Shown one piece after another: positions 11,296 to 23,600 of a DNA stretch of 64,000 nucleotides. The stretch is from Capitulum mitella (lineage: Eukaryota; Arthropoda; Thecostraca; Pollicipedomorpha; Pollicipedidae). How positions within the stretch are numbered: position 1 is the stretch's first letter; the number at the start of each line of letters is the position of its first letter. The position numbers and the translations under genes are program-made. The stretch spans positions 19,468,596 through 19,532,595 of the forward strand of contig CP099844.1 in assembly GCA_030062745.1 (NCBI GenBank), written 5' to 3'. The notes under the pieces are model-generated. The model was not told the origin of the DNA, did no database searches, and saw nothing but the letters and a program-made list of their open reading frames with translations.

Positions 11296-11563
11296 TGCAA
11301 GAGGACGGTCTGCAATAAAACGGAACCGTTTACCAAATCGAGGCGTGGAGAGCCTGACATAAAATACATAAGAAACAGTTCAGCGACCTACTTCTTTACC
11401 ATGAGCAGTCTCACCGCAAAACATACGCAACCCCGTGTTCTTGTGCCGTAACATGGGAACAACGATCAGCTGGGCAATACTGAGCCACCATTGGCTTACC
11501 CAACCATGTATTTAGAACGGATAATAATGAATCTTGTGTATTAAGTTACTTCTACGATTCCAG

Positions 11564-11602
11564 GTGTCTCGCGCTTGACGATTCTTTAATGCGCTAACAG
11601 TC
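11564..11602 (+). other. 5' UTR part of zinc-finger coding exon 1
   Basis: A splice acceptor at 11561-11563 (tctacgattccag) precedes 39 nt of leader ending at the ATG. This implies at least one upstream non-coding exon that I could not locate. Confidence 0.5.
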
Positions 11603-14600
11603 ATGGACGAGGTTCTACTGGCACAGAGCTCTGTTCATGACAGTAATGAAGACACAAGGACGGAGAGCTGCTACCCACGGATAGCTGAACTAGGTTGCCC
11701 AGAGCCTAAACAATGCGTGAATGGATCTGCGGATGATCCCGTCGCTCCGCGGGAGAGTGAAGATGGTGAGAAACAGTATCACGTCCTGAAGCCTCCAGCA
11801 CGGCCCGCTGTTCCCCCGGAGGGATCGGCACGCCAGACTGTCAAGGAGGACCGCTCGAGTCTCCTGTCTGGCGTTCCGGCGAAGTCAGCACCAAGCTTAT
11901 TGACCACACGGAGGAGCCGACGTTTGGCTAAAGATGAGACGGTGCCTTTGAAGAAGAGAAAACGTGTGATATCGCCAGATCTGGAAGATGATGAGTATAT
12001 CCTGCCTACACACGTTCAGCTGGAGGTCGACAAAACGGTCTTTGATCCTGCGTGCAAGAGGCTGCGTCCGAAACGGAGCAGCCAGTATGTAGAGTCATCG
12101 GAGCTCATTTTCTCCGGGCAGTCGTCTCCTGTGTCTGACAAGCTCGCCGTCGACTGCAACGGGGCATCGGACTGTGACACGAAGGCTGAGCCGGCGGCTG
12201 AACCCGTGTCAGGTGGCGACAAAACAAGTTTTGCCCAGGACGAATCGGCGCCGCTGCTGCCACCGAAGCGGAAACGCGGCAGGCCTCGGAAAAACCACAT
12301 GCCCCAGCGCTGTGCGCCGGCCTGCCAGCAGGCGCCGTCGGTGAAGGACAGTGCCCAGGAGCGGGCTGCCTGTGAGCAGGAGCGGCCGCGGGCGGCGGCC
12401 GGCGGCTCGGGGCCGGACTCCGACGGCCGCCTGCGCCGGGCGCGGAAGGGCGCCGCCCCCTGCCGCCGGAAGGTGAGCGGCGCGCCGGCCGCGACCGAGA
12501 GGGCTGGCCGGCCCGGTTCGCCGCCGGCCGCGGACACAGTTCGGCTGCGGTGCGCCGGCCTGTCGACGCGGCTCTCTCTGCGGCTGACGGACCGGCTGCT
12601 GCTGCTGGAGCTGCCCACCAGGCAGCTGCAGCCCTGCACGCTCTGCAGCTCGCTGACGAGTCGGCACGCGGCTGACGTTCAGGACGAGCACTGCCACGTG
12701 GCCGTGCGAGAGCTGGAGCCGCGCCGCCGCCTCGAGCTGCTGGTGACCGGCTTGGCTCCGGCGGCAGACGGCGCCGGCCGACGCCCCGTACAGCTCGACG
12801 ACCAAGGCTGTGATCAGGTGAGTGATAGCGAAAATTGCGAGGCGTCGAATCAATGCCAACAAGCATTGGCAGCCATTGTCCTGTTGGGTTACGAGCCATT
12901 CTCTTGATTAACTTTGGGTTCATGCCATATTTATTGCTAAAACGAACTTAATTTTCTGCGTGCCAGAAGGTCGCAACCCAGGGAATGGCGAGTGTGTATC
13001 CGTGTTTCCGGTTGTTTGCGAAAACCAGACATGCTGCGGCCGTCCGAACATGACTGATCTAATTGATCGCTGACGCCAGTGGACTGATGCCGGATGACGT
13101 CGTCCCGGGAATGACGCGGCGGATCGTCACCAGGTGGTGGGCGTCACGTCGGAGACAAACTGCCGCCGCCGCGGCCGGCGGCGCGGCGTCCCCGGCTGCG
13201 CGCCGCTGGCCGGAGCCGACCTCGAGTGCCAGATCTGCGGTAAACAGATGCTCTCCATATCTCGCCTGAAGAAACACCAGCTGGTCCACACAGGTGCGTC
13301 TTCCCGGCCTGGTTCAGTGCCCGGCGCTGTCACGGACGGAACACGCCACCTTGTTACGACAGGCTGTTGAACATGTTTCCTTCCTCTTTCAGTATAAGTT
13401 TATGGTCACTTAAAAGAAACAGGAGTTTGAGATGAACATTCATGATTGCATATTTCCCCGCATAGCTCAGTAACCATATTTTTTGGGGTTGGGGGCAGCG
13501 ACACAATGACTATAACTGAGCGGCGATAACGGCGAAAATAACGCATATTTCTCCAATCGATGTACCTCCTGGAAATGTTTTTATTTTTCTCAGCTCTCAA
13601 GTACTACGTGCTCGGCTAGGGATCACTGAGAACCCGTCTGGTTTGCCCAGAACAGCACACAAAGTGAAGAAAGACTGGCATACGAAATGCTCGCCTTTTT
13701 CCTGTAACAGTTTGGGACCATTTGTAAATTTTCTACCTTCAGGCCTAATAGAGCTTTGACCTGGATCGGATGGAAGGTCATTATCTTCAAGAAACCTCTC
13801 GAATACCGGCTTTGTATGCTGTGCTTGTAACTGACCAGGGACGTAGCCGGGAGGGGGGCATGGGGCCATGGCCCCCCGAGCCAAGCGGTCTACACCGGAT
13901 ATGTATATATACATATATATATATATATGTATATATGTGTATAGGTATATCGATTTTGCAGGAATACGTAATAGTGATCATGTGTTTGTTGCAAAAGGAA
14001 ACGTGATATGTTTTCCTGTGCGTTAAACATGAGGTAAATTGCATAAAATTGCCGTTTTTTCCAAAAATTTCTCCTTATGCCAGTGGCATGTGACAAAATT
14101 TGACATGTCCCCCCCCCCCGAGGAGAATCCTGGCTACGTGCCTGTAACCGACCAACCCCAGGCTTACGTCATTGCCGCGATCTGCGAGTTTTTATGTCGG
14201 TCAAGGTCATTCTCCTGACATGAAGTCATTTCTTGTTAGTCGCAGTCTTTAAGACAGTAAAGGAGGGTCTGTTTTTTTAGAAAGGTAGAAGAAAACTTCC
14301 AAATCGTCTGGAACACGAAGACTGCCTCCTGATTATTGACCCAAGCTCATGTGGATCATAGCATTTTTTCGCATTTCCTGAATGAGTGCAGCTGAGCCGA
14401 AAACAAGGTTTTCATTCAGTTGCTGGCGCTGGTACATAGGGATTAGGAAACTTCGTTTACGGCATTTGCTGAGCGTAAAATGATAGAAGGGATGACCTCC
14501 TCTATCCTCGCCTAAGCTTATCAGACTGCGTTGGTTACAAATGCGTGGGATTTTCCGTGTCACTTAACACGGGACTTGCAGAGGGGCGTCACGTACCTTT

Positions 14601-17600
14601 TTTCTGTGTCGCAGACCTCGTAACCAGACGGCTCATCGTCGTCCAGTTTTTTTAGTACTTCGCGAGACATAAGTTGTCCACATTTTGATACAGATTTCTT
14701 TGGTGTGGTCATCTAAGGCCATTCCGACATAACGCTACAAACGCAATGTTTTTACGATTTTGCCGCTTTTTTACTGTTTGCAATATTTATAGACATACCC
14801 ATGTTACGGGATGACTGATGGTTAGAGGCATGTGTTATGTTGTCATGAGAGGTCGGCATAGACCACCGACTGTGTCATACAAGGCCATCATAGGTCATAT
14901 TTGTATCACTGCAATTTTCAAATTTGGTGTCAATTTACATCGTAAAGCCAGTTGCGAGAGCCATTATAAGATGGTCTGGTACGAACGGCATAATTTGGAG
15001 GTATTTGATGGGGCTTAATGGTGCTATTGAGTTTTGTGCGCCATATTAGGCATACTTAAAACTAGCGTGCAACTGACCCGTAAGTACAACATTGCCCGGG
15101 TTGTCCTCTGTCACCATTTTCTAACAAAGACGCGTTAGCATCCAGTGCATACCTTTTGTCGTTTTTCGTCCTCTCGTTGCCTGTAATCTCCTATTGGTGT
15201 GTAAAAACGGCAGGCATCCAAATCGGTCAAATATGATCTTTGACGTGACCTGTGACCTAGAACAAAGACTGACGCTAAAAATGTGACTTGGGACCCCATC
15301 ATCGAGGGCAGTCGATTGTCGCATGGTTCATCGGAACTGATGCATTCATTGCAGAGTTGATGGATTGTTGACGCTCCATCCTAACGAGTAAAAGGTGGGC
15401 AAGAACTCTTGGAGCTGTGGGGATAAAGTTCAGTTTTGACCTCGTCTGACTAATAGGATGGTTCGGAAATAACGCGTTTTATCGCGGTGCGGCGGAGAGG
15501 ATAAGTAGTTCTAATGACGAAAGTCCGGGGCTCATGAGGACTGCTTTGTTTTTATGATGCTCTTTGAACTTATTTCGTCTCCGTTTTGCATCACTGCTAT
15601 CTGTGCAGCTGGCAGCTCCGTAAATGGATGAGGTCATGGGAAAACTATGAAGTTTTTGGGACGACGAGGGACGGTCCTTGTACCGCGCCATGTTCAGATC
15701 GTAATATGTGATCAAAGTTTCGTATTTCTTTGCCCGTTTTTGTTTTCCGTTACCTGGTAAACGGCTCGACTCCTACAATTGTGTTGATTTTTCCTCAGAC
15801 GAGCGTCCTTTCCACTGTGACAAATGTCCCAAGTCCTTCAAATCCATCCATGTGTTGAATGCTCACCAGCTGACCCACATCAACTATCGACCCTTCAAGT
15901 GCGTCATTTGTCACCAGACGTTTGCGTAAGTTTTCTGTCAGATTCCTCCTGAGACGGTTACTTCTGCGGGTAAATGCTCGTGCTAATTGTCACTGATTGG
16001 CGCAGCACGGCGCAGTACTCGCCGATGACCAGTGATTGATAACCATGGCAGTGAACCGTGTCTATCAATGGTGTACTATGCCATCAAATGCGATATTGTC
16101 TGAACTATGCCCTTTGTATTTCAGAATGTGATTTTGTTCATATCGTATTCAGATTACGTGTTTCTGGGAAACGTTCCGTTTTTCACAATTTAAAACTCAT
16201 TTTCACACAGCTGGTCTCGGAAGTTCCTGTAGTAGGTGAAGGTGCATACCGTCTTTATGTGTGCAGCCACCGAGTTTTGTCGTCCTTGATCAAACCAATG
16301 TCTGTTATTTCCTTTCATGGATTTGGCTGTCGTCCCCGGAAGACAGCTTTCTGTTTGCCTGATTAGTGAGGGAAATCATAGGCGTACCTTTGCACCAAAA
16401 GAGCGGAACAAAGTATTTGTTTCTTTGTTGTACTTTTGCCCTGTTGTTGTACGTATAGCCGAAACATACGAGATAGGGTTTTGATCCATCGTTGTTTGCT
16501 GTCGTTGGCAATCATAACTCTTTTTCGCCCATCATTGCGTTTGCTTGTGCTTCGCTTTTTCTCAACATCCTTGTTTACCGAGTTGTCTACGTATACCCGT
16601 CTAATTTCCTCTTGCTCTTTGTTGTCGTTTTTGTCGACTCACGTTTTCGGTGTGAGTGGACAAAAAAGAGCCTTTTGTGGTTTTGTTCATTGTTTCGTTT
16701 CACTTCACGTCGCCATTCACGTCGTTCGTTGTCGTGGCGGCGGTTCAGTAAGAAATGGACGCTGCGGGGACACATGTCGACCCACGAGCGGCAGGAGGGC
16801 TCGGACGACCTGGTCTGCGTCGACTGCGGCTGTTCATTCCAGGACCGATCGACCTACGAGAGCCACATCAAAATACACACGTCAGTGGGTTATCCTGACC
16901 CGTAACGGTGGACCGCTGGCGTAGGCCACTCGTCTGTTACCCGATCGCGCAGCCATTGTTACTTCCCTCATTCGATGATCCCACTTGCATGTGGCCATTA
17001 GATGCACGTGACGTGAATTTGGAATTTCGTTTATTATTGAGGCACGTGCATATTGCGTAGAAGCTTGCATTTTACTATGCGCTCGGACCGTGTTGTGTAA
17101 GTTTTCTTGCATTTTTCTCTCTGTTTTCCGGAGTTACCGTTGCGATGGCGGCTCAGGTGGTCCTTCCTTGTTACAGTGGAGAGAGGAAATGGGAATGCAA
17201 AGTCTGCCACCGCGGCTTTGCCAAGAAGCTGAAGCTGAGGAAGCACATGGTGGTGCACTCGCAGGCGATGCTGCACAAATGCCATCTCTGTGACCGGGAG
17301 TTCCGATGGTGCGCTTCCAGATGGCCGTCGCCTTTTTATTTTCGTGATTCCCGCAGTGATGTTATTAGTTTTTTTTGCCGCCATACATGAATGCTACCAG
17401 TTTCATTCTCGTAATCTTTGCTAGGTGGGCTGAGAGTGAGAGGGTTGCCTCCTAGCAGGCGCAGATAAAAGGGGCGATTTCCCCCCCCCCTCCCCGAGGC
17501 ATGAGAAGGGGCCTTACGAGAGCGGCCCCCTTCCAGCCTACCCCAAGTGGCCCCTCTCAGACTTAAAAGGGACCCCGAAGAGGCACCGCATGGACTTGAC

Positions 17601-20600
17601 GGGGTCTCTGTGAAAAAGTGTCTGATTCTTAATGCAGACGGGGGGGCCTGCGGCAGGTTAAGATCATCCCTGAGATGCATAGAGGGGCCCCTGAAGCTCC
17701 TAAAGGGCCCCTGAGACCGCAAGCAGGGTCCCAATACGGCAGATTACCCCTGAGGCCGCCAGAAACCCTACGGGGCCCCCGAGATGGCCAAGATGAGGAC
17801 TGAGTCCCTGGGACGGCATGGGGGCCCCTGAAATGGCATAGGGGTCCCGAATAGGTTTCACGGACCTGTGTGAAAGCTTAAAGGTTCCTGATGCTGTCAG
17901 AGGGCGTCCAGGAGGATTAATGAGACCCTGAGACGGCAAGATGGCCCCTAAGATAGATATGAAGACCCCCTTAAACTCTCCAAGAGCCCCTGGGACCGCA
18001 AGAGGGGCCCAAGACGGCAAACGGTCCATGAGACCGGTTAAAGAGATCCAGGCCCATGTAGGGACCCCTGCCGGCGTGTAGGACTCTGCCAGCCTGTGGT
18101 GGCTCCCTGCTAGCCTACAGGGGGCGTCCTACCGGCCTGCAGGGCCCACTGCCGGTCTTTAGGGTCCTTCTGCCGGCCTACTGGGATCCCTGCCGGCCTG
18201 TAGGGACCACCTACCGGTCTGTAGGGCTCCCTGCCGGCCTTTGGGCCCCTGCTGGCCTGTGGAGGGACCCCTGCTGTTGTATGAGGCCCTGCTGGCCTGT
18301 AAGAGCTCCCTGTCGATCGGAAGGAGCCCCTGCTTGCCTGTAGCTGGCCCCCTGTCGGCATGCAGGGCCTTCTGCTGACATTCGTGGGCCATTGCTGCCG
18401 CCTGTAGGGCACCCTGTTGACCTGAAGAGGGACCCCCTACTGTTTTATGAGACCTTGACGGTCTGTAAGGACCCCTGCCGGTCGGAGGGGCCACTGCTTG
18501 CTTGTAGCTGGCTCCCTGTCGGCATGAAGGGGCCGCTGCTGACATGCAAGGGCCCCCGTCAGCTGTGGCGGCCATCAGTGAAAAATTGTTTTCGACACGA
18601 CCACCGACAATCGGAGAAGAGCCAGGTGGTAGGAACGGCAAGCGTCTTTTGCCGCAAAATTTTCGCCGGCTGTTTTTATTCAGGGGGCCCACGCCTAGGA
18701 TACAGGTTCCCCATTGGTCACGCACGCCACCCCGAAATTTTGATCCGGCCGTACCCCTCTGCGAGGTTCTTGTGCAATGTTTTGTTAATATTTTTGTTCA
18801 GAGAGCCCACATGAAATGAGGGGGCCCACCACTGGGCGAGGATCCCTGGAATTTTCGGCCGGCTGCGCCCCTGCCCCCAAGTGTGTTAGGCGAGCTTCTG
18901 ACGCAGACAAGGTCCTGAGACTGTCCGTGAAGCTCCTGAAGCGCCAGCAAATGTCCCTGATATGGCTAGAGGGCTGAAGATTGCCAGATATACCCCATGC
19001 AACAGAGGAAAACCCCCGATACAGCCATGGAGGTTACCGGAGACGATCATAGGGTCCATGACACTGCACAGGGGCCCTGAAATCGCAAAAAGATTTTTTC
19101 AACTGCCAGAGGGCCCCTGGGACAACAAAAATGCTCTCCAGAGACGATGAGAGAGGCACCATGGCCAGAGGGGGTCCATTGAGACTGCTAGAAAGGGACC
19201 TTTGAGACTGCTAACTAGAAGTCTCTACCAACAGAGGTCCCTGAGACGACCAGAGGGGCCCCTAAAACCACTGAACCTTGAGACGTCCAAACAGCTCCTG
19301 AAACGGCTAAAGGACCTAGAGCATTGTCAGAAGCGCCTCTGTCACGGCGTAGACTTCTAGAGGGCCATTGTTATTGCCCGAGGGGCCTCTTAGACAGCAA
19401 AAATTCCCCAAGGACGACAGGATGGAACCCGAGATGGCTTAAGTGTCCCTAAAGCTGCCAAATGGCTCCACGGCACTGCCCGAGGTGTCTGAAACTGCCA
19501 AAGAAGCCCCTGAGACGTCCCGAGGGACACTTGGAACTATAAAAGGAACCTGAGGCCACCAGAGGGCCCCGACACGGAAGACGGCCCGAGACCACCAAAA
19601 ACGTAGCAAGAGTCTCCAGAAACTACAAGGGGACAGAGCGGCTCTTGGACCAGATACAGACACGACATTTCAGGTAGAGGGAGGGATGCAGCCACGTAAA
19701 ATCCCGCCTTTGTTGTCATATTGAGGGCACTTTGTAGGAGGACAAAACGACAAATTTTCTCAAATGAGGTGACATACTTGGATTTTTTGGACACTGTATG
19801 AAAAAAACGCAAAATTACATCAAATATTTCAGTTTGAACCCGAAGTTACGTTGAAGTTAAAAAAGGTTGAACCCGAGCATACCAACGTTTTTTTCATACC
19901 TGAAGGGCAAAAAATGGCCATTTCCCCGTGATCGTCATTCCCCCGTGGCGAAATCCCATATCCGCCCCTGCCTGCCAGATATCTTTTAAATTGCCTTTCA
20001 GCTTTTTGTGCATGAATCGGAAATTAAAAAGGCTTACGGAATCCATGATGCAGTGCATCTGAGATACTGCTGCTTTCGTTACGTTCCATTGTTTTGCAGC
20101 CGTCATGGGCATGGCTAATGCTTCAGGTTTGAAATGGCCGGACATTGTCGTATTTATCTCCTTTGATAAAGAGCCCGCTGAACTGTTCTCTTCCAAATCG
20201 CACTGTGTCCGATGCGGTCTCTGTTGTGTCGGTGCTGTTGCCGGGCCCCAGTGGTGTACGCGGTAACTGCACGGCTGCGAGCCTAATTTGCCTGGTCTGG
20301 GTTAGTTCTGGCGGGCGCGGCGTCACGGCGCGCGCGGTGTTCACGGCGTCCTGTGGAGCTGTCATCGGGCCGTTCCAGGAAGGAGAAGCTCGTTAAGCAC
20401 GTGATGCTGCACACTGGCGAGCGGCCCTTCAAGTGCTGCGAACCGCGCTGTGTCAAGTCGTTCCGCGCCCATTCCGACCTGAACGTGCACATCAGAAACG
20501 TGCACAAAAAGCAGCCCAAGAAGCTGGACTACCCGATCGGTCAGTTGCCTCTCACTGGGCTGTGCTACAGCCTGTGTGGATGCCCTTCAGACGAAAAATA

Positions 20601-23600
20601 CTGTCTGTCGTTGTCATTTATTGCTTTTTTTATTTCCCGGCTGCCTCTTTTGTCAAAGGGAACTGGTTATTCATCAAAAGGTGGGGCGTTCAGTATAATT
20701 TGGAATCATGGCATTCGAATGCCAACCGGTAGAACCAGACACTACTTGCCCAGAGAACGTAACGTTGTTCCTGGACAATGGAACTCATGTTGGTTGTAAC
20801 CCAGAAGCATGACTGAAGAATTGTGATATGAGTTTACTACGCAGGCTCTCTGATTTCAGCGAAGTTTGTTGTTTGTTGCCGGCGTCGGCGAGTCGGCGCA
20901 TGTTTGTTGTGACCCAGAAGCATGACTGAAGAGTTATGATATGCGCTTACGAAGGAGATATTCTGTTTTCAGTGAAGTCCGAGCCGAAACCGAATCACTG
21001 CGAGCTGCTGTTAATGAGGGTGAACGAGATGGACGGAATCCCACCGTGCGACCTGTGTACACAGACGTTCAGCAGCAAAGATGAATATCTGAACCACATC
21101 ATACCGGCCCATCGTGATCAAGAGGCCTATGTCTGTCATCCCTGCAAACGGGTCAGCACACCACCACAGCCATTTGTTTAAAGTCGGCGAGAGGTCGTTA
21201 TTCGTATATCTACAGCACAAATTTTAATGTCTTTGAGTTTTTGTTTTGTTTTCTTTTTTTGTTGGAGTTCATTGGTGAACGCGAGAGAATTTCGGAATCA
21301 TTGAACATATCAGACATGTGTTGCCTTTTCGTTCGCCTGCCCGCAAGCCGCTCTATGTACGATTTCGGAGCGATGGCGAGAAAGACGAGTCATATTCCCT
21401 CTACACGTCACAAAAAGCTGGGCTTTTGGTCAGTGGTGTTGAGACTAACGTAATCTGGGCCTTAGGCGTCGGGCTGTTATTCCAGCTGATACGCGAGCCT
21501 CTGAGCCATCGCTCGTTACCCTCGCCCCCCCCCCCCCCTCCCAGATGACCGAAACGGCCCAAATTAACGACTTGTTTCGTGCGGTCTGGTGTCGACTGGC
21601 CCTGAAAAGGAGACCATGTGAGAAGATTTCGTGCTCGGCGCTGCAGGTGTTTGACAACAAGCGGATCTACGACGACCACGTGGAGGAGCGTCACAGACGG
21701 GGCGAGATCATGTGGCGCTGCCAACTGTGCCCCAAGATCTTCAACAAACGCTCCCTGTTCGAGGGACACAAGACGCTGCACGCCACCAAGTTCCAGTGCA
21801 AGATCTGCTTCCGGTGAGGGGGCGGGGTGGCCGGCCGTCTGCCGCGGGACGGACTGTGGGACGGACTCGTGTGCGGCGGGTCGTGCGCCGGGAGTTGGCC
21901 GTGTGACGTGCAGAGGATGATGACTGCGGACGGGGGAGGCCGAATCACGGGGCGCTTTGACGCGATCGGCCGTAGAGAATGACATACGATCACTGGCGTC
22001 ATGCTGTCGCTGCGTTTTATACGCGGGATATTGGTAAACGCCGCGGGTCCTTGCAGTTGGTTACTGCGGAAACGCCTCCAGCGGCTGGAGCCATCGTCAT
22101 ATCGTTGCCCTGCACCCAGCTTAGGATATGAGCTGAGTAACCACGGATATGCCTCCGGAGTTGTCCCGTTTCCCCGGGCGGGGGAAAGCTTTGTCGGCAT
22201 ACGAGCGCCGGAGGTCGTTCTGGACAGAGTCTTCACCACCTCAGAAACAATCAACACCGGCCCGCTCGGGGACGCGTGAGGCTTATGGCGATTCGTGTGC
22301 AACGGCTCAGTCCGTGGGGACGCCTACTTTACACCGACGGATGCAAGCCACGGAAGGATAGAACTGAAGGCAATTTCATTACAGCAGTCTGATTGGGGGC
22401 AGTTCATTTTCATTCAGCTCTGGATCTCATTACATGGAGGGAGAACTGATGAACCACGCGACGGATGGCGGGAACCTTGTGAAATGACGCGAGGAAAGAC
22501 TGGCTCGCCGGCAGGATGGGGTGGCGCGTCCGCCATCTGCCAAGCTGGCAGAAGCCTGCGGTTGGTAGACCCTCGTTGTGAGTGTACGCTTGGCTCCGGC
22601 TTGGCGATTCGTTTCCGCCTGCGGGTAGGGAAATCCCCCGCGGCACGTGTGGGCCGGGGTGTCGGCTTGGCGAGGAAGTTCCGCCAGAGGGAAGGGAGAA
22701 AAATCACTTGAGGAACAGGTGCGACGGAACCAGAGCCGAGGGGGCGGAAAATACCGTGACACCCGGTGGGGGGCCCAGGGCCCAGCGAGGACTGGGGATC
22801 CCTCCTCGCGAGGAGAGGAGCAGAGGAAGGAGCCAGGAGAGATCAAGGAGACACCAAGGAGCAAACGGCCCGGTACCGATCGAGGAGCGATAACTTGGTA
22901 AAGCCGTTTTATTGGGGCTAGGGCCGGTGAGTGTGCTTAGATTGTCAGCGAGTCTCGTAATTCCGATGCCGACTGAAACTCCTCTCCGCATGGCTTCACC
23001 AGAGCCAAGCACCGCCCGAAAAAGCGTCCCAGTTACTCCAGGGACAGGGATAGTGGCCGGGTTTCGGCGCAGACGTTTGGTCCGCATGTCCAGTCTGTCA
23101 GGTTTGGACTAAATCCTTAATGGCTGAGAATTAGGGGATTTGAGAATTTACTCTGCTTTGGGAGAAATTCGTTGTTTGATAACCCCGCGCCGCTAGAGGT
23201 AACAAGGGACTTGTCGAATCTTTTTTTTTTGTTAATGACAGGACGGACAGTGACGCATCTACTGTGAAAACGATTGAAGGAAGCGGGGGGGGGGGGGTTA
23301 GGACCCAGCGGTAGCTGGCTGGTGCTGAGCGGGAGGGACATTGGCAACGGGCCTCGGATGTAAATCAGTTTTCATGTAGCCATGGGGGACCCAGCCGCCT
23401 AAATATTACACCCACACCATTGGGAACGCTGATTTACCCGTTACCGTTTGGCAATCCCCAAGTGACCGGAAGTGTTTGGAGAGCAGGGGGGTCCATCCGT
23501 CAATCCACCCTACCATCCAGATGTTTTCCGCTCACCTTCGTGGGTGAGTGAGCATCTAATGTGACCTCGTGGGTGAGTGACGCATCTAATCCTTTCCGTG

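Larger units (their letters stand above)
9520..11563. other. Upstream region of the zinc-finger gene
   Basis: No coding exon was recognised. It contains an imperfect-centre palindrome at 9989-10009 and a perfect 15-bp hairpin at 11257-11295. The sequence tctacgattccag at 11551-11563 is a splice acceptor, so the promoter and first non-coding exon of the next gene lie somewhere upstream of it. Confidence 0.45.

Noticed and set aside
12016-12923. Long minus-strand open frames over zinc-finger exon 1
   Set aside because: Shadow frames of a GC-rich coding exon; the plus strand has the AT-hook, start context and matching splice phases.
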